Assembly: GCF_900659615.1 (NCBI RefSeq)
Contig: NZ_CAACUY010000002.1
Location: 113,071 to 177,070, forward strand
Source: Actinomadura fibrosa
GTDB taxonomy: Bacteria > Actinomycetota > Actinomycetes > Streptosporangiales > Streptosporangiaceae
Reading direction: 5' to 3'
Length of the DNA stretch: 64,000 nt
The position numbers and the translations under genes were made by a program. Below are positions 24,813-32,670 of the stretch, piece after piece (position 1 is the stretch's first letter; each line of letters starts with the position of its first letter). Under the pieces are notes generated by a model. It made no database searches. It worked only from the letters and a program-made list of their open reading frames with translations, and was not told the DNA's origin.

Positions 24813-25969
24813 CGAGGTTCACCGATGCCGTGCGCGACCGGCTGGCCGACGCGGGCGGCGAGCCGACCGTTGGGCGCGTCGCCGCCGCACTCCGCGCGGA
24901 AGAGAAGCTGCTTGGCGATCACGAGGTACTGACGCTCGCCGACGAACTACGTGCCGAGCTCATCGGAGCGGGGCCGCTTGAGCCGCTCCTACGCTCGCCT
25001 GATGTCACCGACGTCCTCGTCAACGGGCCGGGTGAAGTATGGGTGGACGCGGGCTCCGGCCTGGTCCGCACACCCATGCGCTTCCAGGACGAGGCGGCCC
25101 TGCGGCGCCTGGCCCAACGGCTCACGGCCGCCGCGGGACGCCGACTCGACGATGCCTCCCCGTACGCCGACGCGCGGCTGCCCGGCGGCGTGCGACTGCA
25201 CGCGATACTTCCGCCGGTCGCCGCGAACGGCACCTGCCTGTCCTTACGCCTGCCTCGCCGACGAGCCTTCACCCTGGACGAGCTCATCGCGGCCGGCACC
25301 ATCCCACCCGCGGGTGCCGCACTGCTCGCCGCCCTGATCGACGCCCGCGCCGCCTTCCTGGTCTCCGGCGGAACGGGCTCGGGCAAGACCACGCTGCTGA
25401 GTTCCCTGCTCAGCCTCGCCGATCCGGGTGAACGGCTGCTGCTCGTGGAAGACTCCACCGAGCTGAGGCCGGACCATCCGCACGTGGTCCGCCTGGAAGC
25501 GCGCCCGCCCAACATGGAGGGCGCCGGAGGCGTGACGCTGAACGACCTGGTCCGCCAAGCCCTGCGCATGCGTCCCGACCGTCTTGTCGTAGGCGAGGTG
25601 CGCAGCCACGAGGTCGTCGTTCTCCTACAAGCGCTCAACACCGGACACGAAGGTGGTTGCGGCACGCTGCACGCGAACACGGCAGCGGACGTTCCGGCTC
25701 GGCTCGAAGCCCTGGCCTGCGCGGCGGGCTTGAGCCGCGAGGCCGTGCACAGCCAGCTCTCCGCTGCCCTGGACATCGTCGTTCACCTCGTCCGCGACCC
25801 AGGCGGAGGACGGCGTCGCGTGGCCGAGGTGTCCCTGCTGCGCCGGGCATCCGACGGCCTGGTCGGCGTGGTACCCGCCGTTTCGTTCACCGCGCCCGGG
25901 GAGGTTCTGACCTTCCCGGGCGCGGAGGCACTGGCGGCGCGGCTCCGGCACCGCTGGGAGCCAGGATGA
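24809..25969 (+). CDS. tadA: Tad secretion ATPase TadA/CpaF
   Basis: A 386-residue type II/IV secretion ATPase that powers Flp pilus assembly at the cytoplasmic membrane face. The N-terminal domain has LIGAGPLEPLLRSPDVTDVLVNGPGEVWVD. The Walker A is VSGGTGSGKTTLLSSLL, followed by the Asp box LLLVEDSTELRPDHPHVVRLE, Walker B RPDRLVVGEVRSHEVV and a His box in GHEGGCGTLHANTAADVPARLE. All catalytic elements are intact. ATGA-type overlaps join it to ssd and to tadB, so the four genes are one translational unit. Confidence 0.93.
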   Translation: MTRFTDAVRDRLADAGGEPTVGRVAAALRAEEKLLGDHEVLTLADELRAELIGAGPLEPLLRSPDVTDVLVNGPGEVWVDAGSGLVRTPMRFQDEAALRRLAQRLTAAAGRRLDDASPYADARLPGGVRLHAILPPVAANGTCLSLRLPRRRAFTLDELIAAGTIPPAGAALLAALIDARAAFLVSGGTGSGKTTLLSSLLSLADPGERLLLVEDSTELRPDHPHVVRLEARPPNMEGAGGVTLNDLVRQALRMRPDRLVVGEVRSHEVVVLLQALNTGHEGGCGTLHANTAADVPARLEALACAAGLSREAVHSQLSAALDIVVHLVRDPGGGRRRVAEVSLLRRASDGLVGVVPAVSFTAPGEVLTFPGAEALAARLRHRWEPG

Positions 25970-26718
25970 TCAGCGCGACGGGTCTGGCCGCCCTCTGCAC
26001 ATCAACCTCCGTATGGCTGCTGCTGGCCCCGGCCACTACTGCCCAACGCCTGGACCGACTGCTTCCGACCCAAGCCGAGCCGCCACCGAGACCCGACCAT
26101 GCGCTCCGAACCCGCTTCGACGAGTACAGGGAGCGCAGGAGCCGACCGCAGCGATGGCGCACATCGGTCATCGAACTGTGTGACGGGATGGCCGCCGAAC
26201 TCGCCGCTGGCCGCACACCGGAAGAGGCGTTCACAGCGGCCGCCACGGTCCTCGATCAGCATGTTTCCCTTCAGCTCCTGACTTCCCGGCCACTGCCGTC
26301 AGGTCGTCCACCCGAGATCCCCGACCACCTGGCTTCTCTCGCGGAACGTCCGGGTGCCGAGGGCCTCCGCCTCCTGGCGGCCTGCTGGCGCATCGGCTCT
26401 GAACGCGGTGGAACCCTCGCCACCGTCCTGGACGGCCTGGCCGCCGCGCTCCGAGACGAGGAAGCGCAACGCCAGGACGTGACCGTCCAACTTGCCGGTC
26501 CCCGCGCGACGGCCCGACTTTTGGCGGCGCTTCCCCTCCTCGGAGTCGGCATGGCCGCCGCCTTGGGCGCGCATCCGCTGAGCTTCCTGTGCGGATCCGT
26601 TCCGGGACTGGCGTGCCTGGCAGCCGGCATCGGCCTCAACGCAACGGGCCTCTGGTGGACCCGACGGCTCGCCATATCCGCCGAATCACCCCACACCAGG
26701 AACTCACCGAGGTGCTAA
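25966..26718 (+). CDS. tadB: Tad inner-membrane platform protein TadB-like
   Basis: A 250-residue T2SSF-type platform protein. An N-terminal membrane segment (residues 5-25) is followed by the cytoplasmic helical domain WRTSVIELCDGMAAELAAGRTPEEAF. A second signature is EGLRLLAACWRIGSERGGTLATVLDGLAAALRDEEAQRQDV, before two or three C-terminal membrane segments (ARLLAALPLLGVGMAAALG and later). Like Rv3658c it is shorter than proteobacterial TadB. ATG 25966 overlaps the tadA stop. Confidence 0.86.
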   Translation: MISATGLAALCTSTSVWLLLAPATTAQRLDRLLPTQAEPPPRPDHALRTRFDEYRERRSRPQRWRTSVIELCDGMAAELAAGRTPEEAFTAAATVLDQHVSLQLLTSRPLPSGRPPEIPDHLASLAERPGAEGLRLLAACWRIGSERGGTLATVLDGLAAALRDEEAQRQDVTVQLAGPRATARLLAALPLLGVGMAAALGAHPLSFLCGSVPGLACLAAGIGLNATGLWWTRRLAISAESPHTRNSPRC

Positions 26719-26722
26719 GCCC

Positions 26723-27601
26723 ATGATGGCCGTACTGATGACCGTTTTCTGCGCGGCAGCGGCTGCTTTTCTCATCCCTCGAGGCGCCAACCCGGCGACT
26801 CGAAGACTCGCCGGTCAACTCCCGACAGTGTCCCCAAGTCACAAGGACGGCTCTCCACGCCCGCCGAGCAGGACGACAGACGCGACACCGCCATCCTCGT
26901 CCTCACAGAAGAGCTCCAGACCTTCCCCGCGGCACGCCGCCCCGAAAGGTCGCCGAGGTAAAACAAGAGAGCCGACAACCGACGCGTCGGCGGCGCAACG
27001 GGACGCACTACTGAAACAGGCCGCATCGTTGGCAGCGGCTCTGCTGTGCTTCGTGGTTCTAGGCGGCATCACCGGTGCGCTGATCGGCATCGTGGCCGGG
27101 ATAGCGGTCAGGGGCTCGTTCAGCCGCCTGGGCAACGCCGAGCGAAAACGAAAACAGGCATGCCTGGTCGCGGACCTCCCCGTCGCGATCGACCTCCTCG
27201 CGGCCTGCCTACGCGGCGGATCGTCCTGGGACCGGGCCGTCGAGGCGGTGGCGGACGCGGTCGGCGGCCCGCTGGGGGACGATCTGCGCGGTGTCGCGAT
27301 CCAGATCCGTCTCGGCGCCGACCCGACCACGGCCTGGCTCGTCCTCGCGAAGGAACCACTGCTGGCGCCGCTGGCCCGGACAGCCGTCCGCGCGGTCTCC
27401 AGCGGCGCGGCGCTCGCCCCGTCCCTCAGCCGCCTTGCCCGCGACCAGCGCCGCGCGGCCCGCACCGCGGCGGCGGCGCGGGCCCGTTCTGCGGGCATCC
27501 GCGCCCTTGCCCCGCTCGGCCTGTGCTTCCTACCCGCCTTCGTCCTGCTCGGAGTCGTGCCGGCCATCGCCGGGATCGCCTCGACGATCATCCTGCCCTG
27601 A
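26723..27601 (+). CDS. tadC: Tad inner-membrane platform protein TadC-like
   Basis: A 292-residue T2SSF-type protein. An N-terminal membrane segment, then a Ser/Pro-rich linker (residues 30-90) unusual in length, then two close membrane segments (about 99-125). The platform domain LPVAIDLLAACLRGGSSWDRAVEAVADAVGGPLGDDL and the final membrane segment LAPLGLCFLPAFVLLGVVPAIAG follow. It pairs with TadB to form the base on which pilin subunits are assembled. It is the last gene before the Tad operon is interrupted by the reverse-strand pair at 27.9-28.7 kb. Confidence 0.86.
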   Translation: MMAVLMTVFCAAAAAFLIPRGANPATRRLAGQLPTVSPSHKDGSPRPPSRTTDATPPSSSSQKSSRPSPRHAAPKGRRGKTREPTTDASAAQRDALLKQAASLAAALLCFVVLGGITGALIGIVAGIAVRGSFSRLGNAERKRKQACLVADLPVAIDLLAACLRGGSSWDRAVEAVADAVGGPLGDDLRGVAIQIRLGADPTTAWLVLAKEPLLAPLARTAVRAVSSGAALAPSLSRLARDQRRAARTAAAARARSAGIRALAPLGLCFLPAFVLLGVVPAIAGIASTIILP

Positions 27602-27858
27602 GGGTCATGTACAGAGGGGGCCGGCACCTGGGCGGGCCGTTACCAGAAGATCGGGTGCCGCCCCATTCACGTGCGTGCGGGGAAAGCGGCTGAGGTGCGG
27701 GTCCGGCCGTGCAGCGGCGGACGCGGCCGTTGATCCCGTCTCACTGGTGCGCATCGTCGATCGGTGGTGCTCGCTGTTCGCGGGCCACCTGCGGGCCACG
27801 GCCCGGCGGGGTTGCCGCCGGTCAAGGCTTGCGGAGTGGTCGGGGGCAGTAGGACCGG

Positions 27859-28468
27859 TCACTCATCCTGGATGTCGCCGAATCGCCGGATGAGAGGCTG
27901 GGAGCGGTCGATGGTGTCCTGCGTGCTGGAGACTGTGCGTTCGCTCTTCTCGATGGCCTGCATCGTGCGCTCCCTCGCTTGCCGCAGCCGCGTTATCAGC
28001 TCTTCGGTGTCGATGAGGTCCTGCTCTCTGTCGGCCTCGGCCATTCGCCGGTCGCTTGCCGCCGCGTCCCGGTCGGTGCCCGCGAGCTCGCGGTCACGGG
28101 CGTCGGCCTGGCGGTCGGTACGGGCGACGGCGCGGTCCTGCTGTGCCGCCGCCAGAAGGCTGCGCACCGCTATGCGATCTGCGCGGTTGGCCGCGTGGTC
28201 CTTGTCGTGCCTGCCCGGGGGGGGGTTGGGCAGATCGCCTGGCCACCTCGGCTGCGGCGTCATCGCGTTGGGCGGCCAGGCGTAGCAGCTCGAAGATCCG
28301 CTGGGCAGCGGCCTCGACGGCGCGGGCGGACTCGACTGCCCGCGCGACTCGTACCTTCGCGTCCGCGTCTCGCTCAAGGGCGGCATCATCGCGGGCCAAT
28401 GCGGCATGCTCGCGGGCCAGTGCGGCATCATCGCGGCCCCTGGACGCCTCGTGACGGACATCTCTCAC
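27859..28468 (-). pseudogene. Coiled-coil 'DR-repeat' protein broken by a frameshift in a 9-base G run
   Basis: Two overlapping frames together give one plausible protein of about 202 residues. The first runs from GTG 28468 (VRDVRHEASRGRDDAALAREHAALARDDAAL...) and the second from the G run at 28217-28225 to the stop at 27859 (NRADRIAVRSLLAAAQQDRAVARTDRQADARDRELAGTDRDAAASDRR...). Removing one base of the run joins them. The heptad-like DRxxAxxDR repeat is typical of actinobacterial helical segments that accompany diguanylate-cyclase or stress-signalling proteins, and it suggests a long coiled coil. Either the run is a sequencing error or the gene is truly frameshifted or phase-variable. No catalytic domain is visible. 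Confidence 0.6.
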
Positions 28469-28475
28469 CCACTCG

Positions 28476-28688
28476 TCACCGATGTATGGTCCCTCCTCCA
28501 GCGGCCCCTCGCGCGTCGGCGATAGCCGCCAGTTCCCGCAGTACCTCCGCGAGATCCACCGCCGAGGCGCACAACACCTCATCGGGATGTCGCTCCGCCA
28601 GCTTCTCCAGCAACGCGGCGACCGCGCGCGTTTCGTCTGGACTCAGCATGATCGACCCCGTTCGCGCGTCGGGAAGGGTCATTTCCAC
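28476..28688 (-). CDS. Small protein of unknown function, paired with the coiled-coil gene
   Basis: About 70 residues, VEMTLPDARTGSIMLSPDETRAVAA..., helical and acidic in the middle (LLEKLAERHPDEVLCASAVDLAEVLRELAAIADARG). GTG 28688 has GGGAG five bases upstream; ATG 28682 is an alternative start. It ends eight bases before the coiled-coil gene's GTG, so the two look like an operon. No family is recognised. The pair reads against the Tad genes and separates tadC from flp. Confidence 0.55.
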   Translation of the reverse strand: MEMTLPDARTGSIMLSPDETRAVAALLEKLAERHPDEVLCASAVDLAEVLRELAAIADARGAAGGGTIHR

Positions 28689-29026
28689 GCTAGCTCCCGC
28701 GCTGTGGCCGGTCAGCCGATTCCGAAGCGCGGTGTTCAGGTGGTCATGACGATCCCGGCCGACAACGTCCGCACCGGCGGGCAAGGCGTGGGCGGGGCAC
28801 GGGTCGGTGAACGCGATGACCCCATGACCCGCGGAAGCTCCGACGGTGGGCCATCTGCGGGCCAAGTCGGCACCGAGACCGGACGGTGGCCGTCTTCGCA
28901 CAAGTCACGACCATGTCCCGGCGCGTTGAACGTTATCCACAGAACGTCGTTCGCCCGGTGGCCGGCGTCCCGCCGGCCCAGCCTGGAACCGGCGCACAGA
29001 GGCGTCCACGAGTGAAGGAGACCCGA
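28689..29026. promoter_or_regulatory. Divergent intergenic region before flp, with a second TTATCCACA element
   Basis: There is no gene in these 338 bases. TTATCCACA lies at 28933-28941, 86 bases before the flp start, and repeats the element found before ssd. AAGGAG at seven bases before the flp ATG is the pilin ribosome site. The reverse-strand small gene must have its promoter here as well. Confidence 0.45.
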
Positions 29027-29221
29027 ATGCGGGCGATACAGACGGCGGTGCGGCGATGGCGCACAGCGACCAGGGACCAGGGCATGTCGACCGCGGAGTA
29101 CGCGGTCGGCACCATCGCCGCCGCGGCCTTCGCGGGCCTGCTCTTCAAGATCGTCCAGAGTCCGGAGGTGAGGACACTGCTGAGCGGGGTTATCAAAAAG
29201 GCGCTCCAACTGGCCGGCTAA
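29027..29221 (+). CDS. flp: Flp-type pilin (DUF4244)
   Basis: A 64-residue pilin precursor. The basic leader MRAIQTAVRRWRTATRDQG is followed by MSTAEYAVGTIAAAAFAGLLFKIV: the Glu five residues into the mature hydrophobic helix and the preceding G|M are the prepilin-peptidase signature (G^xxxxE). The mature peptide would be about 45 residues, as for actinobacterial Flp (Rv3656c). No dedicated prepilin peptidase (TadV) is seen in the window, so one elsewhere must process it. Confidence 0.86.
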   Translation: MRAIQTAVRRWRTATRDQGMSTAEYAVGTIAAAAFAGLLFKIVQSPEVRTLLSGVIKKALQLAG

Positions 29222-29247
29222 GCGCCCGAGTTCGGCGCGAGCGCGGA

Positions 29248-29580
29248 ATGGCCACGGCGGAGATCGCCGTCGCACTGCCGAGCCTGGTCCTGATCACGGC
29301 GATCGCACTATGGGGCGTGATGGCCGCTTCAGTGCAGCTCACCTGCACGGACGCAGCCCGTACCGGCGCCCGTGCAGCCGCACGAGGAGAATCCCTCGCC
29401 GCTGTACGTGACCTGGTCGTCCGAGCCGTCCCCGCCGATGCCACGGTCAAGATCCGCCGGGACGCCGCGACGGTCGAGGTCGATGTCACGGCTCCAGTGC
29501 AGGCCCCCGCCGCAGCTCGGCTGCCACCCCTGACCGTCCACACCCACGTAGCCGCAGCCACGGAACCAGGCGCAGGGTGA
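29248..29580 (+). CDS. tadE: TadE-like pseudopilin
   Basis: A 110-residue minor pilin-like protein that begins MATAEIAVALPSLVLITAIALWGVMAASVQLTCTDAARTGARAAARGE: the AEIA(V) Glu and single hydrophobic helix are typical of TadE. The helix is followed by a small extracytoplasmic beta domain (VKIRRDAATVEVDVTAPV). The frame continues upstream through ARVRRERG, which would suit a leader, but no start codon is found there without entering flp, so ATG 29248 is used. It is 26 bases after flp and immediately before a strong hairpin. Confidence 0.8.
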   Translation: MATAEIAVALPSLVLITAIALWGVMAASVQLTCTDAARTGARAAARGESLAAVRDLVVRAVPADATVKIRRDAATVEVDVTAPVQAPAAARLPPLTVHTHVAAATEPGAG

Positions 29581-29581
29581 C

Positions 29582-29615
29582 CCGCGTCTTCGGCGCCCCA
29601 CCGCCGAAGACGCGG
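29582..29615 (+). terminator. Perfect 14-bp hairpin after tadE
   Basis: CCGCGTCTTCGGCG and its complement close a 6-base loop, directly after the tadE stop. It should end or weaken the flp-tadE transcript before the tadF-like gene. Confidence 0.75.
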
Positions 29616-29821
29616 CCCACCCCCGCTTCCCTCACACCCGCACCCAACCCAACCAGGTGCCCGAGCCTCGAACCGCGCGCCGGTCCGTAGCGGACCCCGC
29701 AACGGATCACGCCTCGAAAGCCACGCTCGATGCTCATACGAAAACCACCCTCCACGAGCGAGATCGCCTGAACCAGACTCCGCGGGCGAGCTCGTCCGCG
29801 AGGCCGTGAGCCGGTAGGCGG

Positions 29822-30211
29822 AGGCGCCTGGGCGGCCACTGCTGAAGGCGAGATGAAGCCAGGGCTCTCGCTCGGGGTGGCCCTCGCTGGAGGCGGGTTG
29901 AAGCCGGGACGCTGGCTTGGGTGACCCCGCTGGGAGTGGGTTGGGGCTGGGGCTCTCGCTGGGGGTAGCCCTCGCTGGGGGTGGGTTGGGCCGGGGCTCT
30001 CGCTAGGGCGGCCCCGCTGGGGGTGGGTTGGGGCCGGGGCTCTCGCTGGGGGTGGTCCTCGCTGGAGGTGGGTTGGGACCGGGACTCTTACCCGGGCGGC
30101 CCCGCTGGAGGTGAGTTGAAGCCGGGGCTCTGGCTCGGGCGGCCCCGCTGGAGGTGGGGTGGAGTCGGGGCTCTCGTTGGTGATGGCGGCGTTGGGGAGG
30201 AGGTAGAGGCC
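29822..30211 (+). repeat. G-rich minisatellite, about 44-bp units, 8-9 copies, each able to form a G-quadruplex
   Basis: Units of the form CTCTCGCTGGGGGTGG..CCTCGCTGGAGGTGGGTTGGGGCCGGGG repeat from about 29822 to the tadF-like start, with 43-46-base spacing and partial divergence. In the best copies four G-runs of three or more lie within about 20 bases (for example GGGGGTGGGTTGGGCCGGGG at 29977-29996), the intramolecular G-quadruplex pattern. The unit length is not a multiple of three and frames shift between copies, so it is not a coding repeat on the + strand. Confidence 0.75.
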
Positions 30212-30607
30212 GTGGGGCGAGTACGCGGGGACGGAGGCGGCGGATGTGGGCGGGATCGGGGAGCGGGGACGATCTGGGTGCTGGCCTTCATGGCGCTCAT
30301 CTGGATGAGCGGAGTCGCCGCCATGACGGTGGGCGGCGTCCGGGCGGCACGCCATCGGGCGGATGCGGCGGCGGATCTGGCGGCCTTGGCAGGTGCGGCA
30401 CGTGTGCCGGAAGGTGCGCAGTCGGCGTGTGGGCGGGCACGGCACATCGCGGACGAGTCCGGTGCGCGGCTGGCGAGGTGCGCGGTCAGCGGAAACGTCG
30501 TCGATGTCGCCGTGACGGTGGCGTTCAGGGTTCCGCTCGGCGTCGGTGCTGTCCGAGTCGTCTCTCGTGCCAGGGCTGGCCCTGCCGGGCAGGACGGCGT
30601 ACCCTAA
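30212..30607 (+). CDS. TadF-like / helicase-secretion-neighbourhood TadE-like protein
   Basis: A 131-residue protein. GRDRGAGTIWVLAFMALIWMSGVAAMTVGGVRAARHRADAAADLAALAGAARV is the Rv3654c-type pattern: RG(A/S)xT(I/V)-x-hydrophobic helix, then RHRAxxAADLAALAGA. A small beta domain follows. GTG 30212 is chosen because GGAGGAGG stands eight bases before it; the ribosome site and start lie in the last copy of the G-rich minisatellite. It is probably a minor pilin or pilus-associated protein, separated from tadE by the hairpin and repeats. Confidence 0.82.
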   Translation: MGRVRGDGGGGCGRDRGAGTIWVLAFMALIWMSGVAAMTVGGVRAARHRADAAADLAALAGAARVPEGAQSACGRARHIADESGARLARCAVSGNVVDVAVTVAFRVPLGVGAVRVVSRARAGPAGQDGVP

Positions 30608-30699
30608 CCGAACGCGATTCGTTGCACTATGTGTCAATAGATCGCGGAAGGAGGCGCCGGAGTTGAGGGTGGCTGCCGGATGCGGTCTGCCACCTCTTT

Positions 30700-30731
30700 G
30701 TCACCGACCTGTGACTTTTGCTACCGGGTAG
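30700..30731. promoter_or_regulatory. Two inverted repeats upstream of the secreted protein gene
   Basis: GTCAC-N6-GTGAC (30700-30715) and CTACC-G-GGTAG (30721-30731) lie side by side about 150-180 bases before the next gene, in a region with promoter-like sequence. The first has the half-sites in the opposite orientation to a CRP box. Possible repressor sites; the regulator is unknown. Confidence 0.35.
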
Positions 30732-30882
30732 TACGTTACGCTGCCCTAAGCCCACAGTTATCACTCGACACGATGGCCGCTACGGCCCCTCGCCTCCGAG
30801 CCGCGGGCCGACCTCGCCGGGACGGGCGGGACGAAGCGAGCAGAACACTGTCGGCAGAGCGTTCGATGAAGGGATTGAGGCC

Positions 30883-32133
30883 GTGACCATCATTCGCAGG
30901 ATCGGTGCAGTCGCGCTCGCGGCTCCCCTTGCGATGAGCTTCCCGGTTCTCGGCGCGCTCCCCGCGCAGGCCGCCACGACGAGCGTGCTGGCGCCCGCGA
31001 ACGGCGCGGTCATCACCAGCGGCTCGCAGGTGACGGCCAAGGCCCACTTCGACTTCGCGGTCAAGATGCAGCTGCGGGTCAACGCCCCCGGTGCCGGCGA
31101 CTCGTTCCTCACCGAGAGCAGCTGGGCCGGTGACATGTCCGCGCCCATCTCGCTGCGCCGGAACGGTCGCTACAAGGTCTACCTCAAGGGCGTCCCGACC
31201 GGGCACATCTACGACTCCAACACCTTCACCGTCCGCATCGCCCCCGCCGCGCCCACCGGCCTGTCCGCACGGGTGTCGGGCAAGAAGCTCGTCGTGAAGT
31301 GGAACCTCGGCCTTGAGGACGACCTGAGCGGCTACGTCCTGTCGGGCTCCGGTGTCGGCTCGAAGTCCGGATCCGTCGGTTCACTCTGCTCCGGGACGAG
31401 CTGCTCCGCCAGCCTGCCGCTGACCCGAACGAGCGGGTCCGTCTCGGTGGGCGTCAAGGCGCAGCGCCCCACCGGCACGGGGGGCTCGTTGTCCTCGAGC
31501 ACCGTGTCCGCGACCGCCACCCTCGGCAGCGGCTCGACGAATCTGCCGTCCGGCTCGGCTCCCTCGCTGCCCTCCGGGACCACGACGCCGTCCGCGTCCA
31601 CGCCGCTGACGCCGTTCAACAACGAGTCGCCGGTGACGCTGCCGTCCGTGCAGCCGAACGGGGCGACGCCCGGCTTCACCTACCCCACCCCGCAGATCGC
31701 CGATGCGCCGAAGGCTCAAAACGTCGCGGCCACCGACCAATTGCAGTGGGGGAAGAGTGTCGGTATCGCACTCATCCTGCTGATCGTCGCTGCGCACCTC
31801 GGAACGTGGACGCGCAAGCTCAGGGTCGCCCAGGGCACCAACAGCCTGGGCATGGCTGCGCGCATCGCGCGTAGTGGGACCGGCCGCAAGCGGGTCAACA
31901 AGACCCGCGAGCAGATCGCCCGAGCCGAGGCCATCGCCAAGACCGCTCCGGTCAAGCCCGTCGGCGGTAAGCCCACCACCGCCCGCTCCAAGCCCAGCAA
32001 CCCGAAGGCGGGACGCCGCCCCGCGACACTCGGCAAGCGTCCCGAGGGCGTCAACGTGCGGATCGCCGAGCCGTCCGCTAAGAAGCAGGGCAGCAAGCCC
32101 ACCCGCTCCTCCCGCAACCGCCGCCGCAAGTAG
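30883..32133 (+). CDS. Secreted, membrane-anchored protein with a fibronectin-III-like domain and basic tail
   Basis: A 416-residue protein, family not recognised. It has a Sec signal peptide ending in LPAQA-A, then an extracytoplasmic beta-rich part with an FnIII-like segment (about 110-195: APTGLSARVSGKKLVVKW...SGYVLSGSG, with a close Cys pair CSGTSC). A Ser/Thr/Pro linker (200-285) and one membrane helix (GIALILLIVAAHLGTW, about 292-310) lead to a very basic cytoplasmic tail rich in Lys/Arg/Pro ending RSSRNRRRK. GTG 30883 follows a GAGG. Its place directly after the Tad genes suggests a cell-surface role, possibly linked to the pilus, but this is only context. Confidence 0.75.
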   Translation: MTIIRRIGAVALAAPLAMSFPVLGALPAQAATTSVLAPANGAVITSGSQVTAKAHFDFAVKMQLRVNAPGAGDSFLTESSWAGDMSAPISLRRNGRYKVYLKGVPTGHIYDSNTFTVRIAPAAPTGLSARVSGKKLVVKWNLGLEDDLSGYVLSGSGVGSKSGSVGSLCSGTSCSASLPLTRTSGSVSVGVKAQRPTGTGGSLSSSTVSATATLGSGSTNLPSGSAPSLPSGTTTPSASTPLTPFNNESPVTLPSVQPNGATPGFTYPTPQIADAPKAQNVAATDQLQWGKSVGIALILLIVAAHLGTWTRKLRVAQGTNSLGMAARIARSGTGRKRVNKTREQIARAEAIAKTAPVKPVGGKPTTARSKPSNPKAGRRPATLGKRPEGVNVRIAEPSAKKQGSKPTRSSRNRRRK

Positions 32134-32405
32134 CCCCGGCGCGGTCACTCACCCACCCGCCCCACGCGCCCCGCCGGGCTGGGCCAGCCACTTCCGCACG
32201 CTCCGCCCGGCCGCTCCGCCCAACCCGGCCGCCCAGCCCAGCCGCCCCGCCCAGCCCAGCCGCCCCGCCCAGCCCGGCCGCTCTGCCCGGCCGCCCTGCT
32301 CAGCCGCTCCGCCTGGCCCGGCTGCTCTGCCCGGCCGCCCTGCCCGGCCCGGCTGCTCTGCCCGGCCGGCCGCCCTGCCCGCGCCGCCCTGCCAGCGCTA
32401 TCCGC
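32134..32405. repeat. C-rich short tandem repeats
   Basis: From about 32215 to 32395 the + strand is made of CCCGCCCAGCCCAGCCGC and GCTCTGCCCGGCCGCC units, roughly 14-18 bases each, repeated about ten times. Open frames through it are composition artefacts. It ends right at the left inverted repeat of the IS-like unit. Confidence 0.65.
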
Positions 32406-32457
32406 CTAGGGCGTGTTTTCTGGATCTTGAGCGGCGGAGGGCCGGAAGGCCAACCGG

Positions 32458-32655
32458 TTCAAGCGCGGCTCGTCTGGCGGCCGTCCACCCAACGTCGACG
32501 CCGAACGCTACACAGAACGCAACACCGTCGAGCGCTGCATCAACGAGCTGCGGCAGTTCCGCGGCGTGGCCACGCGCTTGGACAGGCGCGAGGTCATCTA
32601 CCAGGGCACCATCGGCGTTGCGTTCATCAAGATATTGCTCGACGACCCGGTGTGA
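32458..32655 (+). pseudogene. IS5-family transposase, C-terminal remnant
   Basis: An open stretch of 65 codons to a TGA: GGRPPNVDAERYTERNTVERC followed by INELRQFRGVATRLDRREVIY and ending in FIKILLDDPV. The N-T-V-E-R-C-(I/F)-x-x-L-(K/R)-x-(F/W)-R-G-(I/V)-A-T-R pattern is the conserved end of the IS5/IS1182-like DDE transposases used in actinomycetes, including the final catalytic Glu region. The N-terminal 200 or so residues are absent, and the left inverted repeat lies only 27 bases upstream. It is non-functional. Confidence 0.75.
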
Positions 32656-32670
32656 TCCCTGCGGCCGTGC

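Noticed and set aside
29486..30637. Long reverse-strand frame across the G-rich minisatellite
   Set aside because: The Pro-rich repeats come from the minisatellite, and the frame runs antisense to tadE and the tadF-like gene, which have clear family patterns.
30700..30715. GTCAC-N6-GTGAC as a CRP site
   Set aside because: The half-sites are in the reverse orientation to TGTGA-N6-TCACA; it is kept only as a generic dyad.
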